A stretch of DNA of 6,311 nt, taken from Bifidobacteriaceae bacterium. GTDB lineage: Bacteria > Actinomycetota > Actinomycetes > Actinomycetales > WQXJ01. The stretch's first letter is position 1, and the number at the start of each line of letters is the position of its first letter. Shown here one piece after another: positions 1 through 6,125 of this stretch. A model generated the notes under the pieces. That model was given only the letters and a program-made list of their open reading frames with translations, was not told where the DNA came from and searched no databases. The translations under genes and the position numbers were made by a program. The stretch is taken from the NCBI GenBank assembly GCA_031258055.1, contig JAIRNM010000285.1, forward strand, positions 1 through 6,311. Direction: 5' to 3'.

Positions 1-548
1 AGGAGGAACTGCGCCTTTGGCATGGTCAGGAGGGGCACCTGCCAAGCCCAGCCGCGCTGGCGGTCGCCGTAGAAATGGAACTCATCCATCACGACGGTGG
101 CGAACGGCGTGTCCGCGCCGTAGCGCAAGGCCAAGTTGGCCAGCACCTCGGCTGTACAGCAGATCACCGGCGCGTCTTGGTTGACCGCCGCGTCGCCGGT
201 CATGAGCCCCACATTGACGGCACCGAACAGCCCGATCAGGTCAAAGAATTTCTCGGACACGAGGGCTTTGACGGGAGCGGTGTAGACACCGCGCTCACCC
301 CTGGCCAGGCTCAAAGCCAGCGCTCCGGCCGCCACCAGCGATTTGCCGGAGCCGGTCGGCGTCCCCAAAATGACATGGTCGCCCGCCGCCAGCGCCAACA
401 GCGCCTCCTCCTGGTGGGCGTACAAAACGAAACCTTCGTCCGCCGCCCAGCCGGTGAAGGCGTCGAAGGCTTCCTCGGTCGCTGCCGTCGCCTCGGTCGC
501 CTCGGCGGAAGCGCCCAGGGTTCGGCCCGTCAAACGGTCTATCAACAC
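1..548 (-). CDS. DExH-box helicase, DUF3516 type, N-terminal part (cut by left edge)
   Basis: Reading leftward from a GTG at 548, the frame stays open for 182 codons to the window edge. Superfamily 2 helicase motifs appear in order: a Q-motif-like YAHQEEAL (about residues 43-50), Walker A GTPTGSGKS (62-70), motif Ia TAPVKALVSEK (90-100), TGDAAVN (117-123), CCTAEVLAN (130-138) and the DExH box in VVMDEFHFY (152-160), followed by RGWAWQVPLL. From memory, this last stretch is typical of actinobacterial helicases with a C-terminal DUF3516 domain, thought to act on RNA; that domain would lie outside the window. It couples ATP hydrolysis to strand unwinding; the substrate cannot be read here. No in-frame ATG, GTG or TTG lies just upstream, so GTG 548 is preferred. 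Residues 11-28 are a variable Ala/Glu/Thr-rich linker. It is divergent from the methyltransferase, 32 bp away. The helicase call is secure; the subfamily is likely. Confidence 0.87.
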   Translation of the reverse strand, partial: MLIDRLTGRTLGASAEATEATAATEEAFDAFTGWAADEGFVLYAHQEEALLALAAGDHVILGTPTGSGKSLVAAGALALSLARGERGVYTAPVKALVSEKFFDLIGLFGAVNVGLMTGDAAVNQDAPVICCTAEVLANLALRYGADTPFATVVMDEFHFYGDRQRGWAWQVPLLTMPKAQFL

Positions 549-555
549 ATCGTTA

Positions 556-561
556 ACCCTA
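556..561 (-). promoter_or_regulatory. Candidate -10 element for the helicase gene (leaderless start)
   Basis: On the minus strand TAGGGT fits the actinobacterial -10 pattern TANNNT and ends 7 nt before the GTG. Transcription would then begin at or next to the start codon. No good -35 is visible, and no Shine-Dalgarno sequence precedes the GTG. This is inference from spacing only. Confidence 0.33.
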
Positions 562-568
562 AGAGCAG

Positions 569-574
569 TACGGT
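569..574 (+). promoter_or_regulatory. Candidate -10 element for the methyltransferase gene (leaderless start)
   Basis: TACGGT fits TANNNT and ends 6 nt before the ATG at 581, which suggests a leaderless transcript. It lies back to back with the helicase -10 candidate, 7 bp apart. The intervening DNA has no clear ribosome binding site and no recognisable -35. Confidence 0.33.
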
Positions 575-580
575 TGAGCG

Positions 581-1369
581 ATGACGCAATACATCCACGG
601 CCACGGCCCGGGCGCCAGCCGGGCGCACGCGAAGCGAAACGCCGCCAATTCGGCCAATCACATCCTCTCCTTGCTGGAGCCGGGACTGACGGTGCTTGAT
701 GTCGGGTCGGCATCGGGCACCTTGACCAGGGACTTGGCCGCGAAGGTGGCGCCCGGGCGGGTGGTCGGCCTGGACTTGGCGGCCGATGCCGTCCTAGCCG
801 CCCGCCAGGACCCGGCCCGGCCGGCCAACCTGAGCTACGAGGTCGGCGACGTCTACGCCCTGCCGTTCCCGGCCGGGAGCTTCGACCTGGTCCACTCCCA
901 CCAGGTGCTTCATCACCTGGCGGACCCAGTCGCGGCGATCCGCGAGATGGCGCGAGTCGGGCGGCGCTACCTGACTCTGCGCGAAGGCGACTACGGCGGC
1001 GCCTTCTGGTACCCGGCGGCGGTGGCCTGGGAGTCGTGGCAGCAGACTTACCAGCTAGTGGCGCGCGGCGGCGGCACCGAAATTGATGCCGGACGCCGAC
1101 TGGTGTTCTGGTTAGACCAGGCTGGCCTGGCGGATCAGGCTAGTTTCTCGGGGTCAGTTTGGACCTATCCGGGCTATGAGACAGCGGCTGAAATAGCCGC
1201 TAGCTGGGCTGAGCGCCTGACCGAGCGCCGTTTCATCGACTTGGCGGCGGGCCTGGGCGTGGCCGATGAGACGTCCCTGATCCAGACCGCGACCGGCTTG
1301 ATCGAATGGGCGCGAGCCCCCGGCGCCCTGCTGGCCATGCCCCACATTGAGGCGGTCGTCCGGCTCTAG
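581..1369 (+). CDS. Class I SAM-dependent methyltransferase (Methyltransf_11/UbiE-like fold)
   Basis: This 262-residue soluble protein has a Rossmann-type SAM site. Motif I is VLDVGSASGTLTRDLA (38-53), with GSASG in place of the usual GxGxG. The strand-2 acidic residue lies in VVGLDLAADAV (61-71). The region around GDVYALPFPAGSFDLVHS (89-106) and HQVLHHLADP (107-116) is the motif II/III stretch seen in UbiE/COQ5-like and other small-molecule methyltransferases. REGDYGGAFWYP (134-145) starts the C-terminal half, which probably shapes the substrate pocket. The acceptor substrate cannot be deduced. There is no signal peptide or membrane segment. ATG 581 is chosen because the N-terminal extension before motif I has normal length and a possible -10 precedes it. 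The 106-bp gap downstream suggests the next gene has its own expression signals. The fold is certain; UbiE function itself is unlikely given the divergent C-terminal half and unrelated neighbours. Confidence 0.9.
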   Translation: MTQYIHGHGPGASRAHAKRNAANSANHILSLLEPGLTVLDVGSASGTLTRDLAAKVAPGRVVGLDLAADAVLAARQDPARPANLSYEVGDVYALPFPAGSFDLVHSHQVLHHLADPVAAIREMARVGRRYLTLREGDYGGAFWYPAAVAWESWQQTYQLVARGGGTEIDAGRRLVFWLDQAGLADQASFSGSVWTYPGYETAAEIAASWAERLTERRFIDLAAGLGVADETSLIQTATGLIEWARAPGALLAMPHIEAVVRL

Positions 1370-1445
1370 TCAACACGGTGGTTCGCAGGGCGGGTCGCGC
1401 TCAGGGCGGATGCCTGGTTGAATGTTGTCAAAGGACCGATCCCCC

Positions 1446-1469
1446 GAGAGTCCGACAATCTGAGAGTCC
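1446..1469 (+). repeat. Pair of 8-bp direct repeats upstream of the propeller gene
   Basis: GAGAGTCC occurs at 1446-1453 and again at 1462-1469, 16 bp from start to start, ending 6 bp before the ATG at 1476. The GAGAG of the second copy lies 9 nt from the ATG and could also serve as a weak ribosome binding site. The pair could be an operator that covers the translation start, or chance. The rest of the 1370-1475 gap shows no gene and no clear promoter. Confidence 0.4.
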
Positions 1470-1475
1470 CTGAAT

Positions 1476-3368
1476 ATGCGCGACCAACCCCCAAAGCCGG
1501 AGGGTTCGACCGGCATCGCCGCGAAGATTCCGCGTGCCCGTGTTCAGCCCGCCGCTGATGCCGCCGCTTTGGCGGCTGCCGCCGTCCACACCGCCGCCGC
1601 GGTTCGTGGCGCCCACGCCGGGCGCGATGCCGCCCAGCGCGATCCGGCCCTTGGCACCGTGCCGGACCTGCCAGCCAACTATGAAGCGCCAGCGGCTGAG
1701 TTTGTGCCCGTGCGCGAGGAACACGCGCCCGCGGCTGAGCTTCCCCACCGCACACCGGTGGCTGGGCGCAAGACCCGTCCGGCGCCATCGTCGGCGCCGA
1801 TGCGGCCCCCAACGCCGGCGCTAGGTTCGCCAGCGGCGTTGCCACGCGCGGCCGCCCGGCCGCCTGGGGCCGCGGCGCTAGCGCCGCCGCCGCGCCGAGC
1901 GGTGCCGCACGCCCCCATCCCGATCGATCCTTTACCGGCCGAATTCATGCCTTCGGCCGCGGCCCGGGCCGCGCGGGCCAAGGCCGTCGCTGAGTCGAGG
2001 CACCCCTCTCTCGGGTCGGTGCCGTTGGGTCCCATCACCTTGGAGGACCTGGACGGGCCGGGCGCTGGACGTGGGCGGAATAGGCGCACCCTCATTGCTG
2101 TGGTGGCCGGTCTGGTGGTGCTGGCCCTAGCCTTGGGCGCGGTCGCCCTAATCTGGCTCTGGCGGGAGCGGGGCCCCGCCGTTGAAAGCGCCCTGCCAGA
2201 CCTAGGGGAAAAACCCGAATTGGGCTCGGCCGTGGATATTGGTGGGGCTCTCGGCGGCGGCTTGGATGAGGTCTGGTTTCAATGGGTTTCCGACGGGACG
2301 GCCCAGGGGCGGTCCGCCTTCTTGGACGCGGACACCATCATCGCCTGCGGGCGGGCCGAGGGCGGCGTTGTGATTGGCGCCGTCGATGTTTACGAGAGCA
2401 CTGCCAATTGGAAAGTGAACCTGGCTGAACTAACCGGTGACGCAGCCGCTAGGCCTGGCGCTGTCTGGGCGGACGGTAACGGCGGCGTGGCCCTGGCCTT
2501 AGCGATGGGAGATGACAGCCAAGCTGTCGCCACCGTCACAGCCAAAGGCGAGGGGTCTTGGCGTCCCGGCGTGCAACTCTTGGGCGCCGGCGCTGGCCTG
2601 GTCGCGATGAGAGAAGGCGGCGAGGTTCTGGTCGCCTCCACAGCCGACCTAGAACAAGACCAATGGCGGGCCGACGCGCCCGCTGAAACAGCCAGTACCG
2701 CCGTGCTGACCAGCCACGATGGCATCTTCTGGGTTTGGACCGGCGAAGGCTACCGGGAAGCCAAAGGCGGCGCGGCGGTTGGCTTTGGCGCCAGCGGCGA
2801 AGCTGTCAGCTATCGGTTGGAAGAGGGCTCGGTTCTCCTGGCTGTCAATCCGGGCGAGGCCAGTTCCTCGGTTAAGCGGATCGACCCGAAGACTGGCCAG
2901 GGCCTGTGGAAAGACTCGCTGTCGGTCGGTGGAGCGCTCACTATCCGGCAACCTGGCGATTGGCTAATTGTGGCGGGCGAGAGCGAAGTCAAGGGGATTG
3001 ATCCTGGCAGCGGCGCGGTGAAATGGTCACTTCCAGTCGAACGGCTGATCGACGCGTCAGGTGACACAGCCTTCCTGCTGTCCGCCGACAACAAGATCAG
3101 CGCCGTTGAAGCGTCCAGCGGTGCTTTGGACTACCAGTTGGCGGTCAGGATGGAGGCGGCCGACAACGCCAGTTTCGCTTTCGGATCGAAGACGGCCTAT
3201 GTGCTGGACGGCTCCGTCTTGCGGGCCTACCGGTTGGCGAAGGACGGGGAAACCCTGTGGTCGCTGGACCTGCCCGACCCAGGTGAAGCGACGTACTACA
3301 TACATCACGCCGACCGGAAAATCTGGTTGCAAGCTGGCAGTTCGCTGCGCCCGCTGTCGGGCGGTTAA
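1476..3368 (+). CDS. Membrane-anchored PQQ-type beta-propeller protein with Ala/Pro-rich cytoplasmic tail
   Basis: This 630-residue protein has three parts. Residues 1-203 are low-complexity, rich in Ala, Pro and Arg, and probably disordered. One transmembrane helix follows at about 205-229, preceded by GRGRNRR (198-204) and followed by RERGP. With this positive-inside charge the tail is predicted to face the cytoplasm and the C-terminal 400 residues the outside. The outer part carries PQQ/WD-like blade motifs, with an Asp or Glu, a turn, then W plus a strand: around 299-316, 466-484 (IDPKTGQGLW), 505-520 (IDPGSGAVKW), 541-557 and 582-599 (GETLWSLDL). The last four are about 40 residues apart, as blades should be. 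This predicts a secreted-side beta-propeller that binds a ligand or protein. There is no quinoprotein catalytic signature, so an enzyme is not indicated. ATG 1476 has GAGAG 9 nt upstream. The function is unknown. Confidence 0.82.
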   Translation: MRDQPPKPEGSTGIAAKIPRARVQPAADAAALAAAAVHTAAAVRGAHAGRDAAQRDPALGTVPDLPANYEAPAAEFVPVREEHAPAAELPHRTPVAGRKTRPAPSSAPMRPPTPALGSPAALPRAAARPPGAAALAPPPRRAVPHAPIPIDPLPAEFMPSAAARAARAKAVAESRHPSLGSVPLGPITLEDLDGPGAGRGRNRRTLIAVVAGLVVLALALGAVALIWLWRERGPAVESALPDLGEKPELGSAVDIGGALGGGLDEVWFQWVSDGTAQGRSAFLDADTIIACGRAEGGVVIGAVDVYESTANWKVNLAELTGDAAARPGAVWADGNGGVALALAMGDDSQAVATVTAKGEGSWRPGVQLLGAGAGLVAMREGGEVLVASTADLEQDQWRADAPAETASTAVLTSHDGIFWVWTGEGYREAKGGAAVGFGASGEAVSYRLEEGSVLLAVNPGEASSSVKRIDPKTGQGLWKDSLSVGGALTIRQPGDWLIVAGESEVKGIDPGSGAVKWSLPVERLIDASGDTAFLLSADNKISAVEASSGALDYQLAVRMEAADNASFAFGSKTAYVLDGSVLRAYRLAKDGETLWSLDLPDPGEATYYIHHADRKIWLQAGSSLRPLSGG

Positions 3369-3371
3369 TCT
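3366..3371 (+). promoter_or_regulatory. Candidate -10 element for the FAH-family gene
   Basis: TAATCT fits TANNNT, overlaps the TAA stop of the propeller gene and ends 7 nt before the ATG at 3379. The GGGA at 3373-3376 is only 2 nt from the ATG, too close for a normal Shine-Dalgarno. A leaderless internal promoter for FAH-gltX is therefore possible. No -35 is evident, and readthrough from upstream remains an alternative. Confidence 0.3.
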
Positions 3372-3378
3372 AGGGAAT

Positions 3379-4155
3379 ATGCGTATAGCCCGCTTCACCC
3401 TTGACCTTGATCCGCAATACGGCGTTGTCGAAGGCGAGGAAGGGGACGAGGTCATCCACGCTATCGCGGGCGACCCGCTCTACACCGAGATCGCACCCAC
3501 CGGCAAGACCTACCCGATCGATGACGTTCGGCTGTTGGCGCCGGTCATCCCGCGCTCCAAACTCATCGGCGTGGCCCGCAACTACCGTGCCGGGGGGACA
3601 GACCCCGGTGGCTCACCCGCTGGCCCGGTCTGGTTCGGCAAGCCCAACACCTCGGTTTGCGGTCCCGGCGACCCGGTGGTGTTGTCCCGTCAGGTCCAGG
3701 CGCCCGCCTACCTGGAGGCGGAATTGGCGGTGGTGATCGGCCGGATCGTCAAAGACGTCACAGTGGCCGATGCCGCCGCCGTCATCTTTGGTTACACCGT
3801 CGCCAACGACGTCGGTTACCGCTTCGAGTCTGGTGATCCGGCGAAGTTCTTCGGCAAGTATCGCGACACTTTCACGCCGCTCGGGCCATGGATCGAGACG
3901 GACCTTGACCCGGCCGCCGGCTTGGCGGTGCGATCCTGGGTGGACGGCGATGTGAAACAAGACGGCTCAACCGCCGACTTGGTGACGGGAGTGTTGGAGT
4001 TGGTGGCGACGGCATCGGCCGTGTGTACTCTGCTGCCGGGCGATGTGCTGCTGACCGGCACCCCGGCCGGGGCTTCGATAATCGAAGCGGGACAGCGGGT
4101 GACTTGTGAAGTGGGCGGCATCGGCGCTCTGACCAATCCGGTAGTGAGGCGGTAG
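3379..4155 (+). CDS. Fumarylacetoacetate hydrolase (FAH) family protein, FAHD1-like, with altered lid
   Basis: This 258-residue protein shows the FAH fold: an N-terminal domain ending LLAPVIPRSKLIGVARNYR (52-70), then FGKPNTSVCGPGDPV (86-100), the metal-binding ExE in YLEAELAVVIGR (E113, E115), GYTVANDV with D144 as third metal ligand, GKYRDTFTPLGPWI (159-172) and LLPGDVLLTGTPAG (218-231). Family members hydrolyse, isomerise or decarboxylate beta-keto acids with Mg2+ or Mn2+. After NYR the usual HAxE-type lid is replaced by AGGTDPGGSPAG, with no His-x-x-Glu. NDV is followed by GYRFESGDP rather than the common SARDxQ. Activity may therefore differ or be lost. The ATG at 3379 is chosen because the sequence from there aligns with the family start; upstream in-frame codons overlap the propeller gene. 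It is 10 bp after that gene and 6 bp before gltX, an adjacency known in other actinobacteria. Confidence 0.88.
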   Translation: MRIARFTLDLDPQYGVVEGEEGDEVIHAIAGDPLYTEIAPTGKTYPIDDVRLLAPVIPRSKLIGVARNYRAGGTDPGGSPAGPVWFGKPNTSVCGPGDPVVLSRQVQAPAYLEAELAVVIGRIVKDVTVADAAAVIFGYTVANDVGYRFESGDPAKFFGKYRDTFTPLGPWIETDLDPAAGLAVRSWVDGDVKQDGSTADLVTGVLELVATASAVCTLLPGDVLLTGTPAGASIIEAGQRVTCEVGGIGALTNPVVRR

Positions 4156-4158
4156 GCT
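4153..4158 (+). promoter_or_regulatory. Candidate -10 element overlapping the FAH stop codon, upstream of gltX
   Basis: TAGGCT fits TANNNT and shares its TAG with the stop codon of the preceding gene. It ends 3 nt before ATG 4162 and 6 nt before the second ATG at 4165; the latter spacing would suit a leaderless start at Met2. The only purine-rich alternative, GAGG at 4146-4149, is 12 nt from ATG 4162. Simple translational coupling across the 6-bp gap is equally possible. Confidence 0.25.
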
Positions 4159-4161
4159 GCC

Positions 4162-5643
4162 ATGATGCGTTTGCGTTTCTGCCCTTCGCCAACCGGGACA
4201 CCGCACGTCGGTTTGCTTCGGACGGCGCTTTTCAATTGGGCTTACGCCCGCCACAAGGGCGGCACCTTTGTCTTTCGGATCGAGGACACCGACGCGGCGC
4301 GGGACTCGGCGGAATCCTCTCTCCAACTGATTGAGGCGCTGCGTTGGCTGGGGCTGGACTGGGATGAAGGGGTCGAAGTGGGCGGCCCCTATGGCCCCTA
4401 CCGGCAATCCGAGCGGTTCGGCATCTACGCCGAGGTGGCGCGCGCGCTACTTGAAGGCGGGTTCGCCTACGAATCGTTCTCCACCCCTGAAGAAGTCGAG
4501 GCCCGTCATATCGCCGCTGGCAGGCCCGCGCAAACCGGTTATGACGGTTATGACCGCGATCTCAGCGCCGCCCAGCGCGATGACTTCCGGGCGGCTGGGC
4601 GTGAACCGGTGTTGCGCTTTAGGATGCCAGATGCGGACATTGCCTTCACGGACCTGGTGCGCGGGCCAGTCACTTTCCGGACCGGTTCGGTGCCCGATTT
4701 CGTCTTGGTGCGGGCCGGTGGCCAGCCGCTTTACACGTTGACAAACCCGGTTGACGACGCCATGATGCGAATCAGCCATGTTCTGCGGGGGGAGGATTTG
4801 CTGTCTTCCACGCCCCGCCAGATCGTGTTACACCGGGCGCTAGTCTCATTGGGGCTTTCTTCAGGCGTGCCTGAGTTTGGGCACCTGCCCTATGTGATGG
4901 GGGAAGGCAACAAGAAGCTCTCGAAACGCGACCCGCGCTCCTCCCTGTTCCACTTGCGCGACTTGGGCTTCCTGCCTGAAGGTCTGGTCAACTACCTGGC
5001 CTTGCTGGGCTGGTCGATCGCTTCCGACCGCGATGTGTTCAGCGTCGAGGAGATGGTCGCTGCCTTTGACATTGCCGATGTCAACCCTAATCCGGCCCGC
5101 TTCGACTTGAAGAAAGCCCAAGCCATTAACGCCGCTCATCTGCGGGCGCGGCCCGCTAAGGAACTGGCTCGACGGCTTGTGCCCTACTTGCATTTGGCAT
5201 CTTTGGTTTCTAGCTCTATGTGGTCTGGGCTGCGTTTGTCCGAGCAGGATTTATTGGTGCGGGCGGCACCGCTGGTGGGCGAACGTCTGACTCTGTTGGA
5301 TCAGGCACCCGCTTTGCTGGGATTCTTCTTCGTTTCTGACTCCGCTGTGGTGTTTGAACCCGAGGCGCTGGCCAAACTGCCTCTTGAGGCCAGTCAGCTA
5401 TTAGATTCCTCGCTGCCGCCGCTCCGTGCGTTGGGTGACTGGACGGCCAGTGCTATTCATGATTCCTTGAACACCGCGTTGGTGGATGGCTTGGGAGTCG
5501 CCCCGCGCGCTGCTTTTGCTCCGCTGCGCCTGGCGATCACAGGGCGCCGGGTTTCACTGCCGCTATTCGAGGCGATGGAGATTCTCGGCCGCGATAGTTC
5601 AATCGCCCGGATCGACCGCCTGCGGGAAACACTGCCCGCCTAG
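4162..5643 (+). CDS. gltX: Glutamyl-tRNA synthetase, probably non-discriminating
   Basis: This 493-residue class I synthetase activates glutamate with ATP and charges tRNA. The HIGH-type signature is in [19 protein letters not shown] (8-26), with the ATP-site RIEDTD at 39-44. [10 protein letters not shown] (77-86), the glutamate-pocket region [23 protein letters not shown] (190-212) and KLSKRDP (252-258, the KMSKS loop) follow. The C-terminal half from about 310 is the helical anticodon-binding region, including [17 protein letters not shown] (374-390). Length matches actinobacterial GluRS, and the sequence closely resembles the mycobacterial enzyme as I recall it, without its short N-terminal extension. 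Starts at 4162 or 4165 are both possible; Met2 gives [11 protein letters not shown]. Because most actinobacteria lack GlnRS, it probably also makes Glu-tRNA-Gln for GatCAB; the downstream tRNA pair supports this. It is co-directional with the FAH gene, 6 bp apart. Confidence 0.97.
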   Translation: MMRLRFCPSPTGTPHVGLLRTALFNWAYARHKGGTFVFRIEDTDAARDSAESSLQLIEALRWLGLDWDEGVEVGGPYGPYRQSERFGIYAEVARALLEGGFAYESFSTPEEVEARHIAAGRPAQTGYDGYDRDLSAAQRDDFRAAGREPVLRFRMPDADIAFTDLVRGPVTFRTGSVPDFVLVRAGGQPLYTLTNPVDDAMMRISHVLRGEDLLSSTPRQIVLHRALVSLGLSSGVPEFGHLPYVMGEGNKKLSKRDPRSSLFHLRDLGFLPEGLVNYLALLGWSIASDRDVFSVEEMVAAFDIADVNPNPARFDLKKAQAINAAHLRARPAKELARRLVPYLHLASLVSSSMWSGLRLSEQDLLVRAAPLVGERLTLLDQAPALLGFFFVSDSAVVFEPEALAKLPLEASQLLDSSLPPLRALGDWTASAIHDSLNTALVDGLGVAPRAAFAPLRLAITGRRVSLPLFEAMEILGRDSSIARIDRLRETLPA

Positions 5644-5765
5644 GGCTTTGGCGGCTGGCCGGTTCCGGACCGCTGGCGAGTCGTTCCGGGCCCCTTCGGG
5701 CGACTGTGATGACCGGTGGCATCCCTGGGCGACTGCCCGTCCCGATGGTCCCAGTGCCTTGATTG

Positions 5766-5790
5766 CCAAGAGCCCGCGAGCCTTGGTTTT
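5766..5790 (+). terminator. Likely intrinsic terminator of the gltX operon
   Basis: CCAAG (5766-5770) pairs with CTTGG (5782-5786), extended inside by GC/GC after a bulged A, giving a 7-bp stem and a 6-nt loop. TTTT (5787-5790) follows at once. It lies about 125 bp after the gltX stop and before the tRNA promoter candidate, where a terminator would separate the two transcripts. Confidence 0.5.
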
Positions 5791-5817
5791 ACCTGGTAGC
5801 AGGGATTTTGGTAAGGT
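5788..5817 (+). promoter_or_regulatory. Candidate promoter of the tRNA-Gln/tRNA-Glu transcript
   Basis: TTTACC (5788-5793; four of six matches to TTGACA) is followed by an 18-bp spacer and TAAGGT (5812-5817), a TANNNT -10. Transcription would start near 5824, leaving a 5' leader of about 34 nt before tRNA-Gln. It is the best promoter-like pair in the gap, but was found by eye. Confidence 0.42.
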
Positions 5818-5857
5818 TGGCGGTCGGTCTTGGTCTACCAGGAGGCTGAGAACACTG

Positions 5858-5929
5858 TGGGGTATGGTGTAATTGGCAGCACGAGTGATTCTGGTTCACT
5901 TAGTCCAGGTTCGAGTCCTGGTACCCCAG
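5858..5929 (+). tRNA. tRNA-Gln, anticodon CUG
   Basis: This 72-nt cloverleaf has acceptor TGGGGTA/TACCCCA and discriminator G5929. The D-stem GTGT/GCAC encloses an 8-nt loop. The anticodon stem AGTGA/TCACT holds loop TTCTGGT, with anticodon CTG at 5891-5893. A 4-nt variable region precedes the T-arm CCAGG-TTCGAGT-CCTGG. The first pair is U1-A72 with G73, the known bacterial tRNA-Gln pattern that GatCAB uses to recognise Glu-tRNA-Gln. CCA is not encoded. It decodes CAG codons. It lies 33 nt before tRNA-Glu and is probably processed from the same transcript. Confidence 0.97.
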
Positions 5930-5962
5930 CGCTTGGTTTAGCATGCGATGACCAGGCAATTT

Positions 5963-6035
5963 GGCTCCGTTGTGTAGTGGCCTAGCACGCCGCCCTCTCA
6001 AGGCGGTAGCGCCGGTTCGAATCCGGTCGGAGCTA
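5963..6035 (+). tRNA. tRNA-Glu, anticodon CUC
   Basis: This 73-nt cloverleaf has acceptor GGCTCCG/CGGAGCT, in which the first pair is G1·U72, and discriminator A6035. The D-stem GTGT/GCAC has a 9-nt loop, one nt longer than in the tRNA-Gln; an extra D-loop nucleotide is a known feature keeping tRNA-Glu from GatCAB. The anticodon stem CCGCC/GGCGG holds loop CTCTCAA with anticodon CTC at 5997-5999. The T-arm is GCCGG-TTCGAAT-CCGGT. CCA is not encoded. It decodes GAG codons. Its last 13 nt plus 2 flanking bases recur at 6111-6125. Confidence 0.97.
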
Positions 6036-6070
6036 CTCCCTTCGGTCGCACCCTCGCCCGGATTCGAACC
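6014..6070. repeat. 13-bp inverted repeat of the tRNA-Glu T-arm
   Basis: GGTTCGAATCCGG in tRNA-Glu (6014-6026) has a perfect reverse complement at 6058-6070. The second arm therefore presents a T-arm-like sequence on the minus strand, where CTTGG-TTCGAAT-CCGGG could pair with two G·U wobbles. Part of the match is expected, because TTCGAA is itself palindromic. No complete minus-strand tRNA can be folded around it. Confidence 0.6.
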
Positions 6071-6125
6071 AAGGTCCTCGACCTTGCTGGCATTGCTTCG
6101 CAATAGCGGCCCGGTCGGAGCTACT
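6023..6125 (+). repeat. 15-bp direct repeat of the tRNA-Glu 3' end (att-like), 88 bp apart
   Basis: CCGGTCGGAGCTACT occupies 6023-6037, covering the tRNA-Glu T-stem 3' strand, acceptor 3' strand, discriminator and two flanking bases. It recurs perfectly at 6111-6125. The bases just outside differ on both sides. Such duplication of a tRNA 3' end is what site-specific integration into a tRNA gene leaves. The DNA between (6038-6110) holds two small hairpins: AAGGTC-ctc-GACCTT (6071-6085) and ATTGC-ttc-GCAAT (6092-6104). There is no integrase in view. Confidence 0.75.

Larger units (their letters stand above)
5644..5857. other. Intergenic stretch between gltX and tRNA-Gln
   Basis: I see no credible coding region in these 214 bp. 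Besides the terminator and promoter candidates listed separately, there are imperfect inverted repeats: AGTCG at 5679-5683 facing CGACT at 5701-5705, with short GC-rich stretches between, and GGGC-gact-GCCC around 5728-5739. Neither is followed by a T-run, so their roles are unclear. Confidence 0.6.

Noticed and set aside
75..699. Two overlapping plus-strand frames opposite the helicase
   Set aside because: The minus strand encodes clear helicase motifs over the same bases; the plus-strand translations are antisense shadows with no family features.
1425..1459. TTGTCA with GACAAT as a -35/-10 promoter for the propeller gene
   Set aside because: The spacing is 23 bp, too long for a normal sigma-70-type promoter, and GACAAT is a poor actinobacterial -10.
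1366..1845. Minus-strand frames across the start of the propeller gene
   Set aside because: Open by GC-rich codon bias only; their composition is Arg/Gly/Ala low complexity, and the plus frame has the coherent tail, membrane helix and propeller.
5486..5872. Plus-strand frame overlapping the gltX end and running into tRNA-Gln
   Set aside because: Its first part is an off-frame reading of gltX and the rest crosses the terminator and promoter candidates; no protein-like features.
5900..6103. Minus-strand frame antisense to both tRNAs
   Set aside because: Its residues are translations of tRNA complements (SNPGEG, DSNLD-type strings), a common source of false gene calls.
6036..6125. Possible third tRNA downstream of tRNA-Glu, on either strand
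   Set aside because: There is a T-arm-like segment on the minus strand and an acceptor-like 3' end on the plus strand, but no matching acceptor 5' strand, D-arm or anticodon arm for either.
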